A stretch of 64,000 nt of DNA from UBA4744 sp963707435 (GCA_963707435.1 CAVPPF010000002.1:186001-250000); one strand, 5' to 3'. Counted from the stretch's first letter, positions 8,476-16,342 are shown. The notes: generated from the letters alone by a model not told the origin. Made by a program: numbers and translations.

Positions 8476-9694
8476 GGAAGACCTCCTGAACCTTGCGGAG
8501 GCCGGCGAGGAGTGCGTCGACGTCCTCCTCCGTGTTGTAGATCTGGAAGGATGCGCGGACGGTGGCCGGGACGCCGAGCACTCGCGTGAGCGGCTTTGCA
8601 CAATGGTGGCCCGCACGGACCGAAACACCTTCCTGGTCGAGGACGGTTGCTACATCGTGCGCATGGATGTTGCCGAGGGTGAAGCTGATGACTCCGCCCC
8701 GCCGACCGGGATCGGCCGGTCCGTAGACCCGCACCGCTGGTAGTTCTGCCAGCCGCTCCAAGGCGTAGCCGGTGAGTTCCCGTCCGTGCCTGCGCACTTC
8801 CTCCATGCCGATCTTTTCGAGGTAGTCGGCCGCAGCCCCCAGACCGATCGCTTCGACGATCGGAGGCGTTCCGGCCTCGAACTTGTGCGGCACAGGAGCC
8901 CAGGTCGACCCGTCGAGCCGCACGTCGCTGATCATTTCACCGCCGCCCTCAAAGGGCTCCATTGCTTCGAGCAGCGATGGCCGCGCCCAGAGTGCCCCGA
9001 TTCCGGTCGGACCCAGCATCTTGTGGCCGGAGAACACAATGGCATCGGCCTCGAGCTTCTGGACATCGACCGGAGCATGGGTGATCAGCTGGGCAGCGTC
9101 GACCACGACGAGTGCGCCGGCCGCTCGGGCCGTTCGGGCGAGTTCCCGGACCGGTGGCATCGTTCCCGTTACGTTCGACATGCCGGTGAACGAGAAGATC
9201 TTCACCCGGTCGTCGAGGTATTCGGGGAGCCGGTCGAGGTCGAGTTGATAGTCCCCGGTCATGGGGAGATAGGCCAGCTCGGCTCCGGTCCGGCGGGCGA
9301 CCAGCTGCCACGGGACAATGTTGGCGTGGTGCTCCATCATGGTGAGGAGGATCTTGTCGCCAGCCTGCAGATGGTCCATACCCCATCCGAAGGCGAGGGT
9401 GTTCAGCGCCGTGGTAGCCCCCCGGGTGAACACGACCTCAGATCGTGATCCGGCGTTGACGAATCTCGCCACCTTGCCACGCGCGTCTTCATATGCCGTG
9501 GTCGACTCCTCGGAGAGGAGATAGGCCCCGCGATGGACGTTCGCGTACGACGTGCGATACACGGTGTCCATGACGTCGAGTACCTGAGCCGGTTTCTGGC
9601 TCGAAGCGGCCGAATCGAGAAACACCAGGGGTTTTCCGTGGACGCGGCGCTGCAGTACCGGAAAATCCGGCTTCAGATGTGAGAAGTCGATCAC
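8465..9694 (-). CDS. sufS: Cysteine desulfurase SufS
   Basis: A 409-residue PLP enzyme, group II cysteine desulfurase, that converts cysteine to alanine and passes the sulfur to SufU. The PLP lysine is Lys225 in SGHKMLGPTG. The catalytic cysteine is Cys365 in RAGHHCAKPL. The aspartate that binds the pyridine nitrogen lies in VVVDAAQ, and EHHANIVPW is the usual His motif. The start is GTG 9694 (VIDFSHLKPDFP), 13 bases after the sufC stop. The longer open frame upstream would run into sufC. Length and motifs are normal. Confidence 0.94.
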   Translation of the reverse strand: MIDFSHLKPDFPVLQRRVHGKPLVFLDSAASSQKPAQVLDVMDTVYRTSYANVHRGAYLLSEESTTAYEDARGKVARFVNAGSRSEVVFTRGATTALNTLAFGWGMDHLQAGDKILLTMMEHHANIVPWQLVARRTGAELAYLPMTGDYQLDLDRLPEYLDDRVKIFSFTGMSNVTGTMPPVRELARTARAAGALVVVDAAQLITHAPVDVQKLEADAIVFSGHKMLGPTGIGALWARPSLLEAMEPFEGGGEMISDVRLDGSTWAPVPHKFEAGTPPIVEAIGLGAAADYLEKIGMEEVRRHGRELTGYALERLAELPAVRVYGPADPGRRGGVISFTLGNIHAHDVATVLDQEGVSVRAGHHCAKPLTRVLGVPATVRASFQIYNTEEDVDALLAGLRKVQEVFHVD

Positions 9695-9707
9695 GTCATC
9701 CTCGTTC

Positions 9708-10466
9708 TCAGACCGGGGCGCCGGCTCGGAACGAGTCGTAGCCTTCTGCCTCCAGCCGGACGGCAAGCGCGGGACCGCCGGACGTGAGCACCCGGCCGTT
9801 CATGAAGATGTGAACGACGTCGGGAGTGATGTAGTCGAGGAGTCGCTGGTAGTGAGTGATGATCAGGAACCCCCGTTCAGGTCCCGTCAGCTTGTTGACC
9901 CCGTCGGCAACAATCCGCAGCGCGTCGATGTCGAGACCGGAATCGGTCTCATCCATGATGGCCAGCTCCGGTTCGAGAACGGCCATCTGGAGGACCTCGT
10001 TGCGTTTCCGCTCTCCGCCGGAGAACCCCTCGTTCAGGTAGCGGTCCGCAAAACTCGTTTCAATGCCCAATTCGCGCATCGCGTCCATGACCTTCAGGCG
10101 CAGCTCGAGGACGGTGTAGTCGATACCGGTCCGGTTTGAGAGAGCCGCACGCAGGAAGTTGACGACCGACACGCCGGGTATCTCCTCCGGATACTGGAAG
10201 GCCAGGAACATGCCGAGGTTGGCCCGATCGTTGGGGGGTGCTTCGGTCACGTCTTCGCCCTTGAAGAGGATGCTCCCGGAGGTCACCTCGTAGTTTGCGT
10301 TGCCCATGAGCACGTTGGCCAGGGTCGATTTGCCCGAACCGTTGGGGCCCATGAGAGCGGCGATCTCGCCCTGTTCGACGGTCAGGTCGACGCCGCGCAG
10401 AATCTCTGCGCCGGCGACACGGGCGTGAAGGTCCTTGATCTGCAGCAGTGGTGATTGGGTCGGCAT
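9708..10466 (-). CDS. sufC: SufC ATPase, canonical copy 2
   Basis: A 252-residue ABC-type ATPase of the SUF system with Walker A GPNGSGKST, AFQYPEEIPGV, signature FSGGERKRNE, Walker B with LAIMDETDSGLDID and IITHYQRLLDYI. It looks like the ordinary actinobacterial SufC and heads the sufC-sufS-sufU operon. ATG 10466 lies 6 bases after a TAGGCT box, a pattern seen before other genes here. A GTG two codons upstream is the alternative. Its relation to the first SufC (3671-4477), which sits with SufD, is an open question. Confidence 0.93.
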   Translation of the reverse strand: MPTQSPLLQIKDLHARVAGAEILRGVDLTVEQGEIAALMGPNGSGKSTLANVLMGNANYEVTSGSILFKGEDVTEAPPNDRANLGMFLAFQYPEEIPGVSVVNFLRAALSNRTGIDYTVLELRLKVMDAMRELGIETSFADRYLNEGFSGGERKRNEVLQMAVLEPELAIMDETDSGLDIDALRIVADGVNKLTGPERGFLIITHYQRLLDYITPDVVHIFMNGRVLTSGGPALAVRLEAEGYDSFRAGAPV

Positions 10467-10472
10467 GATCAC

Positions 10473-10478
10473 AGCCTA
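10473..10478 (-). promoter_or_regulatory. -10 box for the sufC-sufS-sufU operon
   Basis: Read on the minus strand this is TAGGCT, ending 6 bases before the ATG at 10466. Nothing between resembles a Shine-Dalgarno sequence, so the transcript may be leaderless. Confidence 0.4.
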
Positions 10479-10538
10479 AATACACCACGGACATAGTGGA
10501 ATTCCGGGTTGGTGTCTGCTCCGATCATGCACAGTGCC

Positions 10539-11465
10539 CTACGAACGCAACACGTCGAATGTCTGGTCGAGACCGGACAGGTCCGAGAGGTCGAGGTGTT
10601 GTACGTAATACTTGGTCACGCCCGCTTCCTTCAGCCCTGCCAGCGTTTCCGCAACCCGGGAAGGGGGACCGAGCGGTATCCCGTGCGATTCCCACCGGCG
10701 CTCCAGTTCTTCCGGTTCGTCGTCCCGGGCGGCGGCGACCACTTCGAGGGCCCGGCGATAGTCTGCATCGTCGACGCCGACAAGCACCGGTCCCATCACG
10801 CTCATGGTGATACGGTCCGGGTCGCGCCCGGCTCGCTCGGCGGCCGCCCGAACCCGCTCGATCTTGGGGGCGATTTCTTCGGCCCGGCCGACGAAGTGGT
10901 TGTACTCGTCGGCATAGGTGCCGGCCAGTCGCGGGGTGCGGGTCGGACCCTGGCCGCCGACGATGATGGGGATCGTCGTGGCCGGCCCGGGGCGGACATC
11001 GGCGTCCAGTTCGTAGTACCGACCGGCGAAGGATTGCTTTCCTTCGGCGAACGCCGCCTTGAGGTAGAGGAGGGCTTCTTCCAAACGACCGAACCGCTCG
11101 TTCCAGGCCGGGAACGGCAGCCCGAAGGCATCATGTTCGAGATCCATCCAGCCGGTCCCGACACCCAGATCGAGGCGCCCGGCCGACATCTGATCGATGG
11201 TCGCGGCCATTTTCCCCAGCACGGCAGGGTGCCGGAACGTGATCGGCGAAACGAGAACCGCCAGCCGGATATGCGAGGTCTCCCGGGCCAGTCCGGCCAG
11301 CACGGCAAATGCGTCCGTGGCCTCCGGTGCAGGTTGGCGGCTCGAGTAGTAGTGGTCGGAACGGGCAAAGCTGGTCAAGCCCGATTGTTCGGCCCAGCGG
11401 GCGGCCTCCAGCTGCTGTTCGTAGGTGCCGCCAAACTGGGGTTCGGTCATCAACGCAAAATCCAC
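10539..11465 (-). CDS. LLM-class (luciferase-like) F420-type oxidoreductase
   Basis: A 308-residue bacterial luciferase-like TIM-barrel protein. Patterns such as ARSDHYY, LAVLVSPITFRHPAVLGK, IDQMSAGRLDLGVGTGW and IPIIVGGQGP are typical of the actinobacterial LLM oxidoreductases that use F420 or FMN. The substrate cannot be inferred. GTG 11465 has a strong Shine-Dalgarno sequence (AAGGAG, 5 bases spacing). An ATG 10 codons upstream lacks one. It stands alone between sufC and a divergent small membrane-protein gene. Confidence 0.88.
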   Translation of the reverse strand: MDFALMTEPQFGGTYEQQLEAARWAEQSGLTSFARSDHYYSSRQPAPEATDAFAVLAGLARETSHIRLAVLVSPITFRHPAVLGKMAATIDQMSAGRLDLGVGTGWMDLEHDAFGLPFPAWNERFGRLEEALLYLKAAFAEGKQSFAGRYYELDADVRPGPATTIPIIVGGQGPTRTPRLAGTYADEYNHFVGRAEEIAPKIERVRAAAERAGRDPDRITMSVMGPVLVGVDDADYRRALEVVAAARDDEPEELERRWESHGIPLGPPSRVAETLAGLKEAGVTKYYVQHLDLSDLSGLDQTFDVLRS

Positions 11466-11567
11466 TCGGGCTCCTTTTCCCCGGACATTACTCATGATGA
11501 TCCGGACGATCCGTTTGTCTCCCGCCGGATACCACCGGACGCTGCGGTCGCAGAAAGCCGGCGCCGG

Positions 11568-11573
11568 TAGCAT
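11568..11573 (+). promoter_or_regulatory. -10-like box before the gene at 11581
   Basis: TAGCAT ends 7 bases before ATG 11581 and overlaps the alternative upstream ATG at 11572. The arrangement matches the leaderless pattern of the window and favours the downstream start. Confidence 0.35.
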
Positions 11574-11580
11574 GACCGGT

Positions 11581-12018
11581 ATGACTCCCCGGACAGCCGT
11601 CGTCGTGGCCGCTCTGTTGCTGGCCGTCTTCCTCGTCGTGATTGCAGCCATGGTCTGGCAAGAAGCCAAAAGGCGCTCCGCAACCGATCGGCTGATCTAC
11701 TCCGTGGACGATGCCGTCGACTTCGTGACCCAGGACCTCGATGAGGAGGTGCGTATCCGTCTCGGGCAGGCAGGTGTGCGCCGGATCCTCGAATGGGAAG
11801 TTCACTATCTCCAGGGTCTGGCTGAGGGCAAACAGGCGAAAGACGTGGCGGTTGTTGCGGGAGGGCATGGTCCGGCGGTCGAATACATCCACGAGCAGAT
11901 CACCCGTCGCCACGGCGTCTCGTACGATATGGGGGATATTCGCGCCGCGCTGGCGGGTGAAGCGAGGTATCTGGTCGCGATCGGAGCAGTAGGAGAACCG
12001 GTGGAGGATTCATCATGA
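11581..12018 (+). CDS. Hypothetical membrane-anchored protein
   Basis: A 145-residue protein that I do not recognise. After a short N-terminus (MTPRTA) there is one strongly hydrophobic segment (about residues 8-28) that can serve as a signal anchor, then a charged soluble domain of about 115 residues with no cysteine pair or catalytic motif. It ends in ATGATG, overlapping the zinc-ribbon gene by 4 bases, and that gene in turn overlaps the acyl-CoA mutase. The three genes are therefore probably cotranscribed. An ATG at 11572 is an alternative start. Confidence 0.65.
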   Translation: MTPRTAVVVAALLLAVFLVVIAAMVWQEAKRRSATDRLIYSVDDAVDFVTQDLDEEVRIRLGQAGVRRILEWEVHYLQGLAEGKQAKDVAVVAGGHGPAVEYIHEQITRRHGVSYDMGDIRAALAGEARYLVAIGAVGEPVEDSS

Positions 12019-12287
12019 TGGGTGTTCGGTGCGGACGATGCGGTACACAGTTTCCGGTGGAAGGCGCCGGCCGGTATCCCTGTCCGTCGTGTGGTGCGGT
12101 CAATGAGGTCCGTCCTCCTGCAGCACCCGAGCCGTCCCTGACGGTGCCCCCACCGGCACCCGCACCCATCGAGCCTTCACCGAAAGTCACGTGCGGGGAG
12201 TGTTCCTTCAGTTTCATCGTCGGTGACGTTGCCGTCGCCCCGTGTCCCAACTGTGGTGCCGACGTTGCCGTCGGGCGGAACGCGTGA
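12015..12287 (+). CDS. Small double zinc-ribbon protein
   Basis: A 90-residue protein with two zinc-ribbon-like halves. The first has CGRC and CPSC (residues 6-29) and the second CGEC and CPNC (about 60-80). They are joined by a proline- and alanine-rich linker. Such ribbons bind structural zinc and often mediate protein or nucleic-acid contacts, so no enzymatic role is expected. It overlaps both neighbours by 4 bases (ATGA upstream, GTGA into the mutase), which implies translational coupling with the B12 enzyme. Whether it works with the mutase is unknown. Confidence 0.8.
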   Translation: MMGVRCGRCGTQFPVEGAGRYPCPSCGAVNEVRPPAAPEPSLTVPPPAPAPIEPSPKVTCGECSFSFIVGDVAVAPCPNCGADVAVGRNA

Positions 12288-13921
12288 GTGATCGAAGCGT
12301 CTGGGAGGGCGAGTACGAGGCCCAGCAGAAGCGTCGGGAACGCTTCGAGAGTCTCTCCTTCGAACCGGTCCCGGCGCTTGGTGACGGGGAAGACGCGGAC
12401 GGCCGGATCGGATACCCGGGCCAATATCCGTATACCCGCGGCATCCATGCCTCCGGGTATCGCGGGAAACTCTGGACGATCCGCCAGTTTGCAGGGTTCG
12501 CCGGGGTAGCCGACACCAACGAGCGGTTTCGCAAGCTTCTGGCCGAAGGCCAGCACGGTTTGTCGGTCGCATTCGACATGCCCACGCTGATGGGATATGA
12601 CTCCGACGCCGCAGAGGCCCTCGGCGAGGTTGGTCATTGCGGTGTGGCGATCGATTCGGCAGACGACATGGTTGGCCTCTTCGACGCTATTCCGTTGTCG
12701 GACGTGTCGGTCTCGATGACGATCAACGGCCCGGCGGTGATCCTCTTCGCTTTCCTCCTCGTTGCCGCCGAAGAGCAGGGCGTTGACTGGAAGGACCTGC
12801 AGGGAACGCTCCAGAACGACATCTTGAAGGAGTACATAGCCCAGAAGGAGTGGATCTTCCCGCCGGAGCCGCACCTGCGGCTGATCGTCGACATGGTCGA
12901 CTTCTGCCGCTCCGAGGTACCCCGGTGGAACACCATCTCCATTTCCGGATATCACATCAGAGAGGCCGGGGCCAACGCCACTCAGGAGCTGGCCTTCACC
13001 CTCGCCGACGGGTTTGCCTATGTGGAAGCCTGCCTGCGGGCCGGAATGCGGATCGAGGATTTCGCTCCGCGATTCTCCTTCTTTTTCGATGCCCACATCG
13101 ATTTCTTCGAGGAAATCGCCAAGTTCCGGGCCGCTCGCCGGATTTGGGCTCGCTGGATGAAGGAACGCTACGGAACCGATGACGAGCGCTCGCTGAAATT
13201 GCGATTCCATGCGCAGACGGCGGGGGTCTCGCTGACCGCTCAGCAGCCGGAGAACAACGTGGTGAGGACAACCGTTGAGGCCCTGGCCGCGGTGCTGGGC
13301 GGCACGCAGAGCTTGCACACCAACGCCCTCGATGAGGTGTATGCGCTCCCGACCGAGGCGGCGGCCGAGCTGGCGCTGCGGACCCAGCAGGTGCTCGCCG
13401 AGGAGACCGGTGTGGCGGATACCATCGATCCGCTCGGCGGCTCCTGGTTCGTTGAGGAGATGACGGATCGGATGGAGGACCGGGTCGAGGAGATTCTGCA
13501 GACCGTCGATCGGCTCGGGAACGGTTCGATGCTGGCCGGGGTGCTACGCGGGATCGAGGAGAGCTACTTCCAATCCGCCATCGCCGACTCTGCTTATGAA
13601 TACGAAAAAGCAGTCAACTCGGGAGAGCGTTCCGTGGTCGGGGTGAACCGGTTTGCCAAGACCGACGAGGAGCCCATCGAGATGTTGCGGATTGCTCCTG
13701 CGGTTGAGGAGATGCAGCGAAGCCGGGTACAAGCGGTTCGCCGGGCTCGAGATCAGGCGGCGGTCGACCAGGCGCTTGCGGATCTGGAAGCGGGGGCTCG
13801 AAGGGCCGACAATCTCATGCCCCTGTTGGTCGAAGCCGCCCGCCGGCGGGCAACCGAAGGGGAGATCGTGGCATGTCTGAAGGCGGTGTTTGGGACCTAT
13901 CGTGAACCCGCTCGTTTCTGA
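12284..13921 (+). CDS. Adenosylcobalamin-dependent acyl-CoA mutase, large subunit (isobutyryl-CoA-mutase-like)
   Basis: A 545-residue substrate-binding subunit of the methylmalonyl-CoA mutase family, without the C-terminal B12-binding domain, so a separate small subunit is needed. None is adjacent. Conserved blocks include YTRGI, LSVAFDMPTLMGYDSD, SGYHIREAGA, FFFDAHIDFFEEIAKFR and QTAGVSLTAQQPENN. The residues that set substrate choice are Phe69 (RQFAGF) and Gln187 (EYIAQKEW). Methylmalonyl-CoA mutase has Tyr and Arg there; isobutyryl-CoA mutase has Phe and Gln. Isobutyryl-CoA to butyryl-CoA is therefore the better guess. GTG 12284 overlaps the zinc-ribbon stop by 4 bases. A cobalamin adenosyltransferase lies far away at 55580. 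Confidence 0.9.
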   Translation: MSDRSVWEGEYEAQQKRRERFESLSFEPVPALGDGEDADGRIGYPGQYPYTRGIHASGYRGKLWTIRQFAGFAGVADTNERFRKLLAEGQHGLSVAFDMPTLMGYDSDAAEALGEVGHCGVAIDSADDMVGLFDAIPLSDVSVSMTINGPAVILFAFLLVAAEEQGVDWKDLQGTLQNDILKEYIAQKEWIFPPEPHLRLIVDMVDFCRSEVPRWNTISISGYHIREAGANATQELAFTLADGFAYVEACLRAGMRIEDFAPRFSFFFDAHIDFFEEIAKFRAARRIWARWMKERYGTDDERSLKLRFHAQTAGVSLTAQQPENNVVRTTVEALAAVLGGTQSLHTNALDEVYALPTEAAAELALRTQQVLAEETGVADTIDPLGGSWFVEEMTDRMEDRVEEILQTVDRLGNGSMLAGVLRGIEESYFQSAIADSAYEYEKAVNSGERSVVGVNRFAKTDEEPIEMLRIAPAVEEMQRSRVQAVRRARDQAAVDQALADLEAGARRADNLMPLLVEAARRRATEGEIVACLKAVFGTYREPARF

Positions 13922-14078
13922 GTCGCGGGCGCTCGCCGGCCGTTTGATGCTGGCCGCATTCCTCGCCATCGCCCCGAGTTCGATTCCGGAGTGGCGGACC
14001 TCGGCGGCTTCTCCGCCCGCGCTCGTGCTGCCCGTGGGCGATCCGATCCGATGTATCTTTAGTGGAGGTGAACGATGA
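13902..14078 (+). CDS. Possible small secreted or membrane peptide
   Basis: A 58-codon frame starting at GTG 13902 inside the mutase end and finishing with an ATGA overlap on the next gene. It has one hydrophobic stretch (about residues 13-28) that could be a signal sequence, followed by a short proline-rich tail. The overlaps at both ends are in keeping with local gene packing, but there is no recognisable family and the frame may be chance. The following gene also has its own Shine-Dalgarno sequence (GGAGGTG). Confidence 0.3.
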   Translation: MNPLVSESRALAGRLMLAAFLAIAPSSIPEWRTSAASPPALVLPVGDPIRCIFSGGER

Positions 14079-14548
14079 AGGATGACGGATCAGATGCGGC
14101 CTTCGAGTCCGTGGCCGACGCCGCCGTCGAAAACGCCAGCGACGAGTTCGTGGACCTGTTCAACGCCCGGGATCTGGACGGGATCGCCGAACTCGTCACC
14201 GCCGACGTCTCGTCAGATCTCTTCGACGGAGAGGGCGCAGACAGCGTCCTCGAAGGGCTGGCCGGCCTCCTGCGCCGCTACCCGCAACTGGTGGCAACCC
14301 GGGGCGAAGACGGGAACCGGCCGATCGTTGCGTTGTGGATCCCCAACGAGCAGGATCATTACAGCCTGATGGGCTACCTCGAATTGTCGGCCGAGGACGA
14401 GCTCATCGATCGGATCACCTACGTGGATACGCCGGAAAGCGGTGACCTCCTCCTCGAAGAACCTGATCTGGAGGAGATGTCCGAATGGCAGGACTGGAGC
14501 GAGTGGGATACGGGGGAAGAATCCAAGAGCAGGCAGGCAGGGGAGTAA
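14075..14548 (+). CDS. Acidic NTF2/SnoaL-like hypothetical protein
   Basis: A 157-residue, strongly acidic soluble protein. The N-terminal half (DEFVDLFNARDLDGIAELV, then strands around residues 85-115) resembles the cone-shaped NTF2/SnoaL-like fold, used by many small enzymes and binding proteins. The last 40 residues are almost all acidic or polar. ATG 14075 follows a clear GGAGGTG. It is coupled by TAATG to a 69-residue gene. No catalytic residues can be assigned, so function is unknown. Confidence 0.65.
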   Translation: MKDDGSDAAFESVADAAVENASDEFVDLFNARDLDGIAELVTADVSSDLFDGEGADSVLEGLAGLLRRYPQLVATRGEDGNRPIVALWIPNEQDHYSLMGYLELSAEDELIDRITYVDTPESGDLLLEEPDLEEMSEWQDWSEWDTGEESKSRQAGE

Positions 14549-14757
14549 TGGGAAGACTGAAGCGATTCGCCGAATTCAGGTTCGTAGGGGTACGGGACAC
14601 GATGATCGTATACGACTGTGACGACGATCAACAGTACGCCGAACTCTCCGAACGCGCTGATTCCGAAGACCTGCTTGCCAGGAATCTCCTCTCGAGTTTC
14701 GCTCCGGACGAGGTCGCCGAGGCGCGCAACCGGGGATTTCGAGCGAGAGCGAACTAG
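14548..14757 (+). CDS. Small hypothetical protein
   Basis: A 69-residue charged protein with no membrane segment or known motif. Its ATG overlaps the stop of the previous gene (TAATG), so the two are probably cotranslated and may act together. The C-terminus overlaps the convergent MBL-fold gene by 4 bases. Coding status is supported by the coupling only. Confidence 0.55.
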   Translation: MGRLKRFAEFRFVGVRDTMIVYDCDDDQQYAELSERADSEDLLARNLLSSFAPDEVAEARNRGFRARAN

Positions 14758-15761
14758 CGCCTCGTGCCCGGCGTGCGGTAGATCCAGACGTCGTGGAGCC
14801 GCTCCCGTTCGACCCTGCCGTCCTTACGCAGGTGCTCGAGGTGCGCCATAGTCTCCTGGAATGCCAGTCGTTCCTCGAGTGAGCTCAGGTTGGGCCGGAA
14901 TACGGATCGCATGACCTCCCACGGTGTCCTGGGCTCTGTCAGAACCTCGAGCATCGCCTCCAACCGGCGTTGATGATGGAGCAGGATCTGGTGAGCCCGG
15001 ACCGAGCCTCGTTCGATGATCGGTCCGTGGCCCGGATACGTCGTTCCCGCATCGAGCGCGGCGATGCGACCCAACGAGGCCAGGTACTCCCCGAGGTGGT
15101 CCTCCTCGCCGGTATACGGAATGAATGGGCTGATCCGGGGCAGCACGTGATCGCCGGAGAACAACCTTCCCGTCCGCGAATCGCGGAGGCACAGATGGTT
15201 CGCCTGATGCCCGGGAGTGAAGAGGACTTCGAGTCGCCGCGTCCCGCTCAGTGGGATCGCCTGGCCATCCTCGACCGGATGGGTCGGAGCTATCGCCTCG
15301 GAGAACCACGCCGGGCGAGGCACATCCCGGCTGAAGCGGTTGACGGTTTCCCGGGGGGCTCCGCCGATCTCGACGAGGCGGGCCAGTGCGTCCCGGCGGG
15401 GCGCCCAGTCGTTGTAGTGCGAGATCTCCGCCGACGTGGAGGCGTGCATGACCCACTCACATCCTGTTGCTGCGATGATGCGCTTGGCCAGTCCCATATG
15501 GTCCACGTGCAGATGGGAGGCCACCAGCCGATGCAGGTCCTCGACCGCGAATCCGAATCCCAAGAGGCCCGCCCGGAGCAGGTCGAATTCGCGGGCGCCA
15601 TCGATGCCGCAGTCCAACAACGTGAGTCCCCGATCCCCTTCGAACAGATAGCAGTTGACGGCGCGGGGAGCCGGAAAGGGGAGGGGTAGGGTGATCCGGT
15701 AGATGCCCTCGCCGAGCGAGAGAGCCCCGGAGGTACCGGACGAATTCGGAGCAGACGCCAC
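14754..15761 (-). CDS. MBL-fold metallo-hydrolase
   Basis: A 335-residue metallo-beta-lactamase-fold hydrolase. The metal motif is SHLHVDHMG (about residues 83-91), with further ligands in TPGHQANH, SGDHVLP and TYPGHGP. A C-terminal helical region (about 260-330) with RVERERLHDVWIYR resembles the winged-helix tail of LACTB2-like members. Those act on thioesters, glutathione adducts or RNA, and substrate cannot be chosen here. GTG 15761 lies 3 bases after the dodecin stop, so the two genes are likely one operon. Confidence 0.85.
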   Translation of the reverse strand: MASAPNSSGTSGALSLGEGIYRITLPLPFPAPRAVNCYLFEGDRGLTLLDCGIDGAREFDLLRAGLLGFGFAVEDLHRLVASHLHVDHMGLAKRIIAATGCEWVMHASTSAEISHYNDWAPRRDALARLVEIGGAPRETVNRFSRDVPRPAWFSEAIAPTHPVEDGQAIPLSGTRRLEVLFTPGHQANHLCLRDSRTGRLFSGDHVLPRISPFIPYTGEEDHLGEYLASLGRIAALDAGTTYPGHGPIIERGSVRAHQILLHHQRRLEAMLEVLTEPRTPWEVMRSVFRPNLSSLEERLAFQETMAHLEHLRKDGRVERERLHDVWIYRTPGTRR

Positions 15762-15764
15762 CGC

Positions 15765-15992
15765 CTAGCCGTGCTCGGCGGCCGATTCCCTGACCACGAA
15801 TCCAATGTCCAGGGTCACGGTGTACTCCGCCGGTGCTCCCGAACGATCCACCCGTCCAGCAACTTCGACGATCTTGAATGATTGGATCTCCTCGAGCGTT
15901 TCGGCGGCTCGTCCCAAGATGCCGGTGATGGCATCCTCGATAGAACGGGGCGAACTCCCGCTCAATCGGACGGTCTTGGTAATGGGTCCCAT
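15765..15992 (-). CDS. Dodecin-family flavin-binding protein
   Basis: A 75-residue protein matching dodecin, a dodecameric flavin storage or buffering protein. The pattern ITKTVRLSGSSPRSIEDA at the start and YTVTLDIGFVV at the end fit. The position of the flavin-stacking Trp (WFEVxE in classic dodecins) reads SFKIVEV here, so Ser38 replaces Trp and Phe39 is retained. Ligand preference may differ. ATG 15992 is preferred over an upstream TTG. It lies just ahead of the MBL-fold hydrolase on the same strand. Confidence 0.8.
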   Translation of the reverse strand: MGPITKTVRLSGSSPRSIEDAITGILGRAAETLEEIQSFKIVEVAGRVDRSGAPAEYTVTLDIGFVVRESAAEHG

Positions 15993-16021
15993 TCGGTCTT
16001 CCCTTTCCAACGGTCATCGTC

Positions 16022-16027
16022 AGCGTA
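16022..16027 (-). promoter_or_regulatory. Possible -10 box for dodecin
   Basis: Read on the minus strand this is TACGCT, 29 bases ahead of the dodecin ATG, with a purine-rich stretch (AAAGGGAAG) between. It matches the hexamer found before other genes in the window. Confidence 0.3.
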
Positions 16028-16218
16028 CCGAAGCGCGAGGGGAGCCCCCGTGGCTGGTAGCCGGACACCGAGCGTTCGGCTGGACCCGGCCGACGGGGGC
16101 CCTGGAGACCTTGCGTCTCACCCATACTGTGCGGCACGCGCCGAACGCCGACCAGGGCCAGAAGTCCTTTGCAGCCGTCCGGGCCGCCGGGCGAACTACG
16201 AAACTACTGCTCACGATC

Positions 16219-16311
16219 TCAGCGAACCGCCATGAGGAACCACACGGCCGAAGCGCCCAGGATGACGAGGGCCGTGGCCAGGGAGATGATGAGCAGGTAG
16301 CGGGTTTTCAC
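16219..16311 (-). CDS. Candidate 30-residue membrane peptide
   Basis: A very short frame, GTG 16311 to stop 16219, encoding a basic N-terminus (KTR) and one continuous transmembrane segment of about 22 residues with WFLM near its end. There is no homology I can name. A TACGCT box ends exactly 6 bases before the GTG, the same leaderless arrangement used by larger genes here, and that is the main support. It diverges from lpd. Confidence 0.4.
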   Translation of the reverse strand: MKTRYLLIISLATALVILGASAVWFLMAVR

Positions 16312-16317
16312 GCAGCC

Positions 16318-16323
16318 AGCGTA
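16318..16323 (-). promoter_or_regulatory. -10 box before the 30-residue membrane peptide
   Basis: TACGCT on the minus strand ends 6 bases before GTG 16311. Spacing equals that seen at other putative leaderless starts. Confidence 0.35.
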
Positions 16324-16342
16324 CCCACCCGAAGGAACCACG

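Noticed and set aside
11900..13318. 472-codon minus-strand frame opposite the mutase
   Set aside because: Antisense shadow of a conserved enzyme.
16020..16214. 64-codon minus-strand frame in the dodecin-lpd gap
   Set aside because: No ribosome site, no motif, and composition like random GC-rich DNA.
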